A DNA stretch of 7,845 bases from an uncultured Bacilli bacterium (GTDB lineage Bacteria; Bacillota_I; Bacilli_A; RF39; UBA660), in the NCBI GenBank assembly GCA_947628765.1, contig CANRBD010000050.1, positions 1-7,845 of the forward strand. Direction: 5' to 3'. Both the position numbers and the translations under genes were made by a program. Shown piece by piece: positions 1-4,968 of this stretch; the first letter of the stretch is position 1; each line of letters starts with the position of its first letter. Below the pieces are notes generated by a model. That model saw only the letters and a program-made list of their open reading frames with translations. It did not search any database and had not been told where the DNA came from.

Positions 1-1
1 T

Positions 2-403
2 AATAATAAAGAGCCAGCTAAAACCGAAAAGGTGTCAGCAACTGAAGATGATACTGAAAGTGCGGAACTAGTGGCTTTAAGAGTCGAATCTGAAGAACAA
101 TTATTAGATGAAATTAACGAGCTAAAAACAGTTCTTACTAACTCTAAATCGACAGCTGAAGAAAAAAATACGGCTTTTGAAAAAATGCAGAAGTTAAATC
201 AAAATAAGGGTACTGAAGAAGCGATAGAGAAAAAAATCAAAAGTAAACACAATTTAAAAGCTTTTGTTAAAATAAATGGCAGTGATGTCTCAGTAGTCAT
301 TGATAGTACTAAACATGATAAATCACTCGCAAATAAGATCATGAGAACGGTCCAAGAAGAATTTCAGGAGCATGTAGCAGTATCGGTAAAATTTCAAAAA
401 TAA
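2..403 (+). CDS. spoIIIAH: Stage III sporulation protein AH (SpoIIIAH), 5'-truncated by window edge
   Basis: SpoIIIAH is the mother-cell membrane protein that pairs with forespore SpoIIQ to form the channel linking the two cells during engulfment. The reading frame is open to the left edge, so the GTG at 32 is probably an internal Val codon and the N-terminal membrane anchor lies outside the window. What remains is an acidic, helical, coiled-coil-like stretch (about 35-75 visible residues in, rich in E, K, L) and then a C-terminal alpha/beta ring-building domain containing KAFVKINGSDVSVVIDS and ending in VAVSVKFQK. That order, helical linker then YscJ/FliF-like domain at the extreme C-terminus, is the SpoIIIAH pattern. 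A hairpin terminator follows directly, fitting the last gene of a spoIIIAA-AH operon. The gerM gene nearby encodes a partner of the same complex. Family confidence is good; the start is not visible. Confidence 0.85.
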   Translation, partial: NNKEPAKTEKVSATEDDTESAELVALRVESEEQLLDEINELKTVLTNSKSTAEEKNTAFEKMQKLNQNKGTEEAIEKKIKSKHNLKAFVKINGSDVSVVIDSTKHDKSLANKIMRTVQEEFQEHVAVSVKFQK

Positions 404-425
404 CTCTTAAAACAAGAGTTTTTTT
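402..425 (+). terminator. Intrinsic terminator after spoIIIAH
   Basis: A perfect 7-bp stem (AACTCTT at 402-408 with AAGAGTT at 414-420) has a 5-nt loop and runs into seven T residues (419-425). It begins inside the stop codon and would end the spoIIIA operon transcript. Confidence 0.85.
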
Positions 426-448
426 CATATATTGGGCATTTTCTTTCA

Positions 449-474
449 CTTGTAAGTACAAGGTGCATAAAATA
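449..474 (+). promoter_or_regulatory. Mother-cell sigma (SigK/SigE-type) promoter of gerE, with overlapping palindrome
   Basis: CATAAAATA at 466-474 exactly matches the CATA-n3-TA -10 element of the SigK/SigE family, and gerE is SigK-dependent in Bacillus subtilis. Where the -35 should lie there is a perfect inverted repeat, CTTGTA (449-454), AG, TACAAG (457-462), which could be an operator or part of the -35. Transcription would start near 481, downstream of the ATG at 477, which supports the ATG at 519 as the true gerE start. No protein can be assigned to the palindrome from sequence alone. Confidence 0.6.
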
Positions 475-518
475 ATATGAGTAAATATAAACCACCCAAC
501 TTAGGAAGTGAGGGAAAT

Positions 519-725
519 ATGAAAAAGGGTATTTTAACAAAACGAGAACGTGAAGTATTCGAATTACTTATTCAAAACAAATCAACTAGTGAAATTGCTT
601 TAGAACTTAAAATAAGCGAAAAAACAGTTCGTAATCACATATCAAATGCGATGCAAAAACTTGGTGTTAAAGGCCGTGCAGGAGCTGTAGTAGAACTCTT
701 AAAACTTGGAGAACTTTCATTATAA
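519..725 (+). CDS. gerE: Spore coat/germination transcriptional regulator GerE
   Basis: GerE is a small LuxR/FixJ-type helix-turn-helix protein that acts with sigma-K in the late mother cell to switch coat genes on or off. The 68-residue product is almost all DNA-binding domain: LTKREREVFELL at residues 5-16, then the helix-turn-helix with SEIALELKISEKTVRNHIS, then MQKLGVKGRAGAVVELLKLGEL at the end. It matches my recollection of B. subtilis GerE (74 aa) nearly residue for residue. The start chosen is the ATG at 519, preceded by GTGAGGG at a good distance. The in-frame ATG at 477 would add 14 residues, but it has a poorly placed ribosome site and lies upstream of the predicted transcription start. 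There is no receiver domain, as expected for GerE. gerM follows; gerE and gerM are also near neighbours in B. subtilis, from memory. Confidence 0.93.
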   Translation: MKKGILTKREREVFELLIQNKSTSEIALELKISEKTVRNHISNAMQKLGVKGRAGAVVELLKLGELSL

Positions 726-750
726 AAAGGTTATAAACTAACCTTTTTTT
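725..750 (+). terminator. Intrinsic terminator after gerE
   Basis: A perfect 9-bp stem (AAAAGGTTA at 725-733 with TAACCTTTT at 739-747), a 5-nt loop and a run of seven T (744-750). It starts on the last base of the gerE stop codon and separates gerE from gerM transcriptionally. Confidence 0.88.
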
Positions 751-775
751 CATATCATTTAAATAGGTGAGGATT

Positions 776-1738
776 ATGCTTAAAAAAATGAGTTTGCGGA
801 AAATTGGCTTAACCTCGGCGGCTTTACTGGCGCTAGCTTTAATTTATTTGCTTCCAAGTAATAATGAAAAATTAAAAGTAACTGCTGATTTAGAATATGT
901 TGATAATAATAAAAATGATAGTCCAATATTTTTAATCGATAAAAACAGTTATGCGGCTTTAACTACAGTATCGGTTTCTAGCACCCAAGTTATTGATAAA
1001 GCTAGAGAACTTTTAAATATTTTGACAGTTGGGGGAGCTGATGAGAAAATTCCTAGTGGATTTAGTGCGATTATTCCGCCAGATACAGAAATAAACAGTA
1101 TAAGTTTTGATAATGGTATTTTAAAAGTAGATTTTTCGAAAGAACTTTTAGAGGTCAAAGAAGACTATGAAGAAAAATTGATTGAAACGATTGTTTATAC
1201 TTTAACTTCAATCGAAAGTGTAAATAAAATTATTTTATATGTCGATGGCGAAATTTTAACAAAACTGCCTAAAAGTAATATTAATTTACCAAGTACTTTA
1301 GATAGATCATTCGGTATTAATAAAAAATACGATATTACTAGTACTGATAATATTAACGATGTAACGGTTTATTATATTAATGAAATTAACGATAAGTATT
1401 ATTATGTACCTGTAACTAAATATTTAAATGATAGCCGTGATAAAATTACGATTATTATTGATGAGCTAGCAACTAGTCATAATTTAAGTTTAATGAGTTT
1501 TTTAAATGAAGATGTTAAATTGGTATCAAGTAATGTCGAAGATAAAAAGATGAGTTTAGATTTTAATTCATATATCTTTGATGATTCTATTACTAAGTCA
1601 GTATTGGAAGAAGTAATTTATACTATATGTTTGTCAGCTAAAGATAATTATGACATTGAAGAAGTGTCTTTAAGTTCTGATAATAAAGAATTTTTCAAAA
1701 CTACAGTAAAAAGTCTTGAAACCCTTAAAGAATTGTAG
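776..1738 (+). CDS. gerM: Sporulation/germination protein GerM (two GerM domains), membrane-anchored
   Basis: GerM is a mother-cell envelope protein required in B. subtilis to assemble the SpoIIQ-SpoIIIA transenvelope channel. The 320-residue product has a basic N-terminus, one hydrophobic segment (about residues 9-26) and two tandem GerM domains. Domain 1 (about 48-175) has the typical signature with PSGFSAIIPPDTEINSIS and LKVDFSKEL. Domain 2 (about 195-315) is more divergent, with MSLDFNSYIFDD as the matching strand. The start is ATG 776, served by AGGTGA at 765-770 with 5 nt spacing; the GTG at 767 lies inside that ribosome site. Unlike the B. subtilis protein, which is a lipoprotein, there is no lipobox cysteine after the hydrophobic segment (the only Cys is residue 285), so it is probably held by an uncleaved signal anchor. 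No promoter could be assigned with confidence. Confidence 0.88.
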   Translation: MLKKMSLRKIGLTSAALLALALIYLLPSNNEKLKVTADLEYVDNNKNDSPIFLIDKNSYAALTTVSVSSTQVIDKARELLNILTVGGADEKIPSGFSAIIPPDTEINSISFDNGILKVDFSKELLEVKEDYEEKLIETIVYTLTSIESVNKIILYVDGEILTKLPKSNINLPSTLDRSFGINKKYDITSTDNINDVTVYYINEINDKYYYVPVTKYLNDSRDKITIIIDELATSHNLSLMSFLNEDVKLVSSNVEDKKMSLDFNSYIFDDSITKSVLEEVIYTICLSAKDNYDIEEVSLSSDNKEFFKTTVKSLETLKEL

Positions 1739-1744
1739 TATAAT
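1716..1744 (+). promoter_or_regulatory. Sigma-A promoter of tRNA-Arg
   Basis: TTGAAA (1716-1721), a 17-nt spacer and TATAAT (1739-1744) form a near-consensus vegetative promoter. The -35 is inside the last codons of gerM and the -10 starts immediately after its stop codon. Predicted start is about 1751, roughly 20 nt before the mature tRNA. Confidence 0.8.
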
Positions 1745-1746
1745 GA

Positions 1747-1770
1747 GCTTACACTGATAAAAGTGTTAGC
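1747..1770 (+). other. Hairpin between the tRNA-Arg promoter and the tRNA
   Basis: GCTTACACT (1747-1755) pairs with AGTGTTAGC (1762-1770) around a 6-nt loop, with one T-T mismatch. There is no T tract, so it is not a standard terminator. It overlaps the predicted tRNA transcription start and ends 1 nt before the mature tRNA. It might affect 5' processing or the end of gerM mRNA; its function is unknown. Confidence 0.4.
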
Positions 1771-1771
1771 T

Positions 1772-1848
<77 letters not shown>

Positions 1849-1856
1849 GTTAAGAA

Positions 1857-1882
1857 AAAACCCTTTGATTTCAAAGGGTTTT
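1857..1882. terminator. Bidirectional intrinsic terminator, copy 1 (after tRNA-Arg)
   Basis: AAAACCCTTTGA (1857-1868) pairs with TCAAAGGGTTTT (1871-1882); in practice the loop is probably ATTT. The A run on one side and T run on the other allow it to work in both directions: for tRNA-Arg on the plus strand and for any minus-strand read-through from the DUF3800 gene. An identical copy lies at 3157-3181 beside murF. Confidence 0.85.
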
Positions 1883-1890
1883 AATGTGCA
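1858..1890 (+). repeat. 33-bp direct repeat, left copy
   Basis: Positions 1858-1890 are identical to 3157-3189. The unit consists of the CCCTTTGA...TCAAAGGG terminator plus TTTTAATGTGCA. In the right copy that tail is the reverse complement of the murF end (Ala-His-stop). This left copy is therefore a detached piece of the murF 3' end sitting beside the tRNA gene. Weaker similarity continues a few bases leftward (TTAAGA versus TTAAAA). Confidence 0.9.
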
Positions 1891-2019
1891 TATTTTTAAG
1901 AAAACTCCTAGAGAATATTGGTTAATATTTTTGATAAATTTATTTTATTTTTTGAAATGATAATTTAACTTTTTATTCTACACAAGTGCATTTTGTTAGC
2001 ATTTTTGCATATAATAAAT

Positions 2020-2048
2020 TTGACAAATAATATTTTTTTTGATATTAT
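2020..2048 (+). promoter_or_regulatory. Strong sigma-A promoter of the small RNA, with internal palindrome
   Basis: A perfect TTGACA (2020-2025), exactly 17 nt of spacer, and TATTAT (2043-2048) with an extended -10 TG at 2040-2041. Predicted start is about 2055. AATAATAT (2026-2033) and ATATTATT (2042-2049) form an 8-bp inverted repeat through the spacer and -10, a possible operator. No start codon with a ribosome site follows, so the product is probably an RNA. Confidence 0.82.
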
Positions 2049-2054
2049 TAGGTC

Positions 2055-2125
2055 AGAAAGCGAAATGCTTTTGGGATCACTTAGTGGTCGGTAGAAGGAG
2101 GCACAAAACCTGCTTCTATTTTTTT
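2055..2125 (+). ncRNA. Structured small RNA (~70 nt) paired with the DUF3800 gene
   Basis: A transcript from the promoter at 2020-2048 to the terminator at 2093-2125 would be about 70 nt and would fold into three consecutive hairpins. H1: AAAGC (2057-2061)/GCTTT (2067-2071), loop GAAAT. H2: GATCAC (2075-2080)/GTGGTC (2084-2089), loop TTA, including a G-U pair, which favours RNA over a DNA-only palindrome. H3 is the terminator. The TTTTG at 2069-2073 is complementary to CAAAA (2104-2108) in the H3 loop, so a pseudoknot is possible. The 3' end overlaps the DUF3800 stop codon on the other strand by about 10 nt. I recall that structured RNA motifs near DUF3800 genes have been proposed by comparative genomics; whether this is one of those classes cannot be told here. 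Confidence 0.65.
2093..2125 (+). terminator. Intrinsic terminator of the small RNA
   Basis: AGAAGGAGG (2093-2101) pairs with CCTGCTTCT (2109-2117) with one G-G mismatch around loop CACAAAA, followed by A and seven T (2119-2125). The T run doubles as the last two Lys codons of the DUF3800 gene on the opposite strand. No T tract follows on the minus strand, so it serves the small RNA only. Confidence 0.8.
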
Positions 2126-2976
2126 GGATAAATTTTAAGGCCTTTACCTAAATATTTTGGATAACAATGTATTTTCTTTTCTATTGTTAAAAAATCTCGC
2201 CCTTTTGTATCAAATTTAATAAAGCGATGAATTGGATAGGAAGATAAATCAGCAATTTGAAGTCCTAAATAAGGCGTTTTATTTTTATTGAATTTTTTGT
2301 TGAAATAAACACCATTTATTTTTGCTTTAAGCTCATCGGATGTTATATATTCAGTTCCAGTTCTGTTGATAATTAAATCAATGTGCTCCAATAGTTCGGA
2401 ATCTTCTTTTTTACCCCTAGCTTCAAAAATGATAGCACCAACATTTTTATCACCCATACCATATATAAATCTTTCTATGATAAAATTAAAAGCTATTTTG
2501 TAAACGTTTCCTTCATTATATTTAGATTTAAAGATGTAATCTTTAAGATTTATATTTATCGATATTATTTTATATTTTAATGAATTAATAGTTTTATCTA
2601 AATCAATAATAAAATGTTCATATTGTTTTTCATCCTCTTTAAAAATGGCGAAAGCTTTCTTTTTCCCCCTAATATCTTCAGAATGAAAACAAACTTTTTC
2701 TAATTCATTATTTTTAGGATTTAACCACATTCCATTGTTCCAATATTTTTCTCGTAATTTATCAAAACGTTCTTTAGCAAGTTGATAGTTGTTTTTTGCA
2801 AATATACAACCAGTAACAGTAAAAACACTTAAATTTACATCAATTTCTTCATGGTTCACTATTTTTCTTTTTATTACATTTAATGAACTAGGAGAATTAT
2901 TTTCATCGATGAACATACTATAATCAACATTATTTTCCCATGTATTTGATGATGTTGGTTTTTCATAACAAGTCAT
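2116..2976 (-). CDS. DUF3800 domain protein
   Basis: The 286-residue product has the layout of the DUF3800 family, functionally uncharacterised proteins that I recall being placed among RNase H-like folds. Visible family marks: an N-terminal strand with acidic pair FIDE (D24, E25) followed by a VTGCIF strand; FHSEDIR around H98; AIIFEARGKKED with E185; and C-terminal GLQIADL (Q240, D243) followed by a helix. D24/E25, E185 and D243 could form an acidic metal site, consistent with a nuclease, but activity is inferred. The start is ATG 2976, 8 nt after AAGGAAG; the upstream GTG at 2985 abuts that site. The gene is alone on its strand inside a repeat-bounded island and ends within the terminator of the convergent small RNA. 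No transmembrane segment is seen. It could act in defence or as part of a selfish element; no function is assigned. Confidence 0.82.
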   Translation of the reverse strand: MTCYEKPTSSNTWENNVDYSMFIDENNSPSSLNVIKRKIVNHEEIDVNLSVFTVTGCIFAKNNYQLAKERFDKLREKYWNNGMWLNPKNNELEKVCFHSEDIRGKKKAFAIFKEDEKQYEHFIIDLDKTINSLKYKIISININLKDYIFKSKYNEGNVYKIAFNFIIERFIYGMGDKNVGAIIFEARGKKEDSELLEHIDLIINRTGTEYITSDELKAKINGVYFNKKFNKNKTPYLGLQIADLSSYPIHRFIKFDTKGRDFLTIEKKIHCYPKYLGKGLKIYPKK

Positions 2977-3003
2977 TTTTATCACTTCCTTTGTTATAAA
3001 AAG

Positions 3004-3077
3004 AGATGTTTTATATTTCCTAGTTAAGATTTAATCATTTATCAATTCCTTAACTCAATTATAGCACAAAAACATCT
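3004..3077. repeat. Nested inverted repeats around the DUF3800 promoter
   Basis: An outer perfect 9-bp pair, AGATGTTTT (3004-3012) and AAAACATCT (3069-3077), encloses an inner perfect 7-bp pair, AGTTAAG (3022-3028) and CTTAACT (3049-3055). The inner pair lies in the predicted 5' leader. One arm of the outer pair lies upstream of the -10, so the outer pair cannot form within the mRNA and would be a DNA-level structure or binding-site pair. Confidence 0.55.
3058..3066 (-). promoter_or_regulatory. Extended -10 promoter of the DUF3800 gene
   Basis: Read on the minus strand, TGCTATAAT is a perfect extended -10 element (TATAAT at 3063-3058). The -35 region is weak, as is common with extended -10 promoters. 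Transcription would start near 3051, giving a leader of about 75 nt before the ATG at 2976. Confidence 0.7.
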
Positions 3078-3156
3078 TGCCAAATATGAAAAATATAATA
3101 AAAAAATAACATTTTGACCTTTGTTCAAGAGAAATAAAATTTTCAAGTATTAAAAG

Positions 3157-3181
3157 AAACCCTTTGATTTCAAAGGGTTTT
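3157..3181. terminator. Bidirectional intrinsic terminator, copy 2 (after murF)
   Basis: This is the same hairpin as at 1857-1882: AAACCCTTTGA pairs with TCAAAGGGTTT, with T-rich flanks in both directions. Its right arm overlaps the murF stop codon (3180-3182), so on the minus strand it ends the murF transcript. Confidence 0.85.
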
Positions 3182-3189
3182 AATGTGCA
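3157..3189 (+). repeat. 33-bp direct repeat, right copy
   Basis: Identical to 1858-1890. This copy is in its natural place: 3180-3189 is the end of murF (Ser base, Ala, His, stop on the minus strand) and the rest is the murF terminator. It is therefore more likely the original site, with the left copy as the duplicate or the element-borne version. Confidence 0.9.
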
Positions 3190-4520
3190 CTTTTATCGGG
3201 AATTAATTTATATAAACCGGTTCCATGAGAAGATTTTAAATAAATAGATTTATCATTAAAAATGTTTGTATCGATATCATCTACAGCTTTATAATAGAAA
3301 ACATTGTATTTTTTAGCTTTTAACATTTTATATACAGTATACATTTTAGGACCGACTAAATGGAATTGCTCAAAAGTTAAATTATTTTTAATAATATAAC
3401 TGGCGATGTCTTTATGAATTTGCTTACTTTTTCGCCCAAGTTCTAAAATATCGCCTAAAACAACAATCTTATGTGGGCATGATTCTTTATTAAAATATTC
3501 TAAACCATTTATCATTGTTTCATAAGAGGCGTTATAACAGTCATCGATAATAACAGTTTTGCCCATTTCAATTCGGTGCATACGCCCTTTGGCGCCTTCA
3601 AATTCTTTAATACCGGTAATGATATCTTTCATATTCATATCTAGTAAAAGACCTAGTTTCATCGCACAAATAGAGTAGTTAATAAGATAGTCAATATTGC
3701 TGTTAAGGGTTACTTTATAACTTTTGCCATTTAAGGTAACTGTATAGCGATTTTTTTTGCCATATATTATATTAGAAATATCGGCATCATGAAGACCATA
3801 ATCGATTATTTGGACATTTTTAGGTTTAAATTTTTTAATTCTTTCATCATCTAAATTGCGTAAAAAATAATTAGAACCTAAAGTAATACTAGTTTTTTCT
3901 TTAAATGTATTATTTAAATTTTTAAAGTTTCCAATATGGGCAGTTCCGATATTAGTAATTAGGGTAATAGTTGGTTTGCAGATATCTCTTAGAAAAGCGA
4001 TTTCGCCCATATGGTTGGTGCCTAATTCTAATAAAATTATATCTTCTTTTTTATAATTTACTAAAGTAAGTGGCATACCGATATGATTATTATAATTGCC
4101 GGTGGTACTTAAAACTTTAAATTTTTGTTTTAAAACACTTAAAATCATTTCTCTTTGACTAGTTTTACCAAAACTACCGGTTAAAGCAATAACGGGAACA
4201 TTCAGTTTGGCTCTGGTTTTTAAAGCTAATTCTTGAAGGGCTTTTAAAGAATTTTTAACTTCAATAATAATTAAATCTTTATTTATCTTTAAAGCCTTTT
4301 TAATAATATCTTGATGATTTTCTTCAACAAAGAAACCAGCAATTCCTCCTTTAACCCCATTTAAAATGTAATCATGACCATCAGTATTACCTTTTAAAGG
4401 AATAAATATGGTTTTTCCTTTAATATCATTTGTACTAATGGAAAAGTGATTAATGCGGGCATTTTTATCACCATTAATAATTACAGTATTTTTGACTTCC
4501 AATATATCTTGAACTTTCAT
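3180..4520 (-). CDS. murF: UDP-N-acetylmuramoyl-tripeptide--D-alanyl-D-alanine ligase (MurF)
   Basis: MurF adds D-Ala-D-Ala to the UDP-MurNAc-tripeptide using ATP, the last cytoplasmic step of peptidoglycan precursor synthesis. The 446 residues show all three Mur ligase domains: an N-terminal substrate domain with STNDIKGKTIFIPLKGNTDGHD (split here by key residues around 29-50); the ATPase domain with P-loop TGSFGKTS (114-121), NYNNHIGMPLTL, ELGTNHMGEI (165-174), NIGTAHIGNF and a candidate carbamylated Lys near 209; and the C-terminal domain with KGRMHRI (311-317), IDDCYNASYETM (325-336) and LGDILELG (355-362). The start is ATG 4520 with GAGGTGA just upstream. It follows a DUF192 gene by 29 nt, probably in one operon, rather than lying in a division/cell-wall cluster. 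Its length is normal for the family. Its terminator and last codons are duplicated 1.3 kb away beside tRNA-Arg. Confidence 0.95.
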   Translation of the reverse strand: MKVQDILEVKNTVIINGDKNARINHFSISTNDIKGKTIFIPLKGNTDGHDYILNGVKGGIAGFFVEENHQDIIKKALKINKDLIIIEVKNSLKALQELALKTRAKLNVPVIALTGSFGKTSQREMILSVLKQKFKVLSTTGNYNNHIGMPLTLVNYKKEDIILLELGTNHMGEIAFLRDICKPTITLITNIGTAHIGNFKNLNNTFKEKTSITLGSNYFLRNLDDERIKKFKPKNVQIIDYGLHDADISNIIYGKKNRYTVTLNGKSYKVTLNSNIDYLINYSICAMKLGLLLDMNMKDIITGIKEFEGAKGRMHRIEMGKTVIIDDCYNASYETMINGLEYFNKESCPHKIVVLGDILELGRKSKQIHKDIASYIIKNNLTFEQFHLVGPKMYTVYKMLKAKKYNVFYYKAVDDIDTNIFNDKSIYLKSSHGTGLYKLIPDKSAH

Positions 4521-4549
4521 TTAATCACCTCAATTTAATAATATTATAA

Positions 4550-4831
4550 TTATCCATTAATTTTGTCGCCAACTTGATATTTATGACTATTAATTGGAAA
4601 TTCATAAGTATAATAAACATTTTTTTGTGGCAAAATAATTCTATTTGGTTTTACAGCATAATATATTTTTAAAATTTTATTGTCTTTATCGGTTAAAATA
4701 ACATCAATTTTTTCTTTCATAAAAAAGGTATGGATGCCATTACATCGTAATTTTAAAGCATAATTAAAGTTTTTTTTAAACATTAAACCTTTAAACTTTT
4801 CAAAGTGATTTTTACAGGCTTTAATTTCCAC
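4550..4831 (-). CDS. DUF192 family small protein
   Basis: A 93-residue protein that fits the DUF192 (COG1430) pattern: GLMF at residues 15-18, HTFFM at 34-38 in place of the usual tryptophan-methionine segment, IDVILTDKDNKIL from 42, then YEFPI and GDKI near the end. The biochemical role of the family is unknown. No signal peptide is visible, whereas many family members are exported. The start is uncertain. I choose GTG 4831 because GGTGGTGA lies 5 nt upstream; the in-frame ATG at 4837 overlaps that site and a TTG at 4882 would add residues unlike the family and lies on the probable promoter. It is upstream of murF with a 29-nt gap, so the two are probably co-transcribed. Confidence 0.75.
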   Translation of the reverse strand: MEIKACKNHFEKFKGLMFKKNFNYALKLRCNGIHTFFMKEKIDVILTDKDNKILKIYYAVKPNRIILPQKNVYYTYEFPINSHKYQVGDKING

Positions 4832-4847
4832 ATTCATCACCACCATT

Positions 4848-4882
4848 AATATAACATATTTCCTCTTTTTTTGCACGTTCAA
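4848..4882 (-). promoter_or_regulatory. Candidate promoter of the DUF192-murF operon
   Basis: On the minus strand TTGAAC (4882-4877) is followed after 18 nt by TATGTT (4858-4853). A second possible -10, TATATT (4853-4848), has an extended TG at 4856-4855 but is 23 nt from the -35. Either gives a very short leader. It is divergent from the promoter at 4924-4932. Confidence 0.45.
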
Positions 4883-4923
4883 AAAATAAAAACTATAAAA
4901 CTAGTGATTTTTATTAAGATAAA

Positions 4924-4932
4924 TGTTATAAT
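4924..4932 (+). promoter_or_regulatory. Extended -10 promoter of the membrane-protein gene
   Basis: TGTTATAAT is a perfect extended -10 (TATAAT at 4927-4932). No good -35 is seen at 17 nt. Predicted start is about 4939, 30 nt before the ATG at 4969. Confidence 0.65.
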
Positions 4933-4968
4933 TGTAATAAATTATAAAATAAAAAGGTGGTGACCTAT

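Larger units (their letters stand above)
1858..3189. mobile_element. Putative 1.3-kb mobile island: DUF3800 gene plus small RNA between direct repeats
   Basis: The two 33-bp direct repeats lie exactly 1299 bp apart and enclose one minus-strand DUF3800 gene and one plus-strand small RNA. The outer neighbours, tRNA-Arg and murF, would converge on a single shared bidirectional terminator if the island and one repeat were removed, which suggests that an insertion created the duplication. No transposase, integrase, or convincing terminal inverted repeats are visible inside, so mobility would have to come from elsewhere, or the repeats arose by another duplication route. Positions 1891-2015 hold no gene that I can support, only AT-rich DNA with short palindromes. 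The repeats are directly visible; the mobile status is inference. Confidence 0.55.

Noticed and set aside
477..521. ATG at 477 as the gerE start
   Set aside because: It has a poorly spaced ribosome site and lies upstream of the predicted transcription start; ATG 519 has GTGAGGG at the right distance and fits GerE length.
949..1158. Antisense open frame within gerM
   Set aside because: It lies wholly inside a well-supported gene, with no ribosome site or recognisable protein features.
1914..1929. AATATT-GGTT-AATATT inverted repeat
   Set aside because: It is short and pure A/T in the arms; expected by chance in such DNA.
2010..2015. Second TATAAT upstream of the small RNA
   Set aside because: It has no matching -35 and lies just upstream of a far better promoter at 2020-2048.
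2116..2976. DUF3800 protein as the transposase of the island
   Set aside because: I see no DNA-binding domain or terminal inverted repeats, and the acidic residues alone do not support transposase activity.
4832..4882. N-terminal extension of the DUF192 protein from TTG 4882
   Set aside because: The extra residues are unlike the family, and the region holds the probable promoter and ribosome site.
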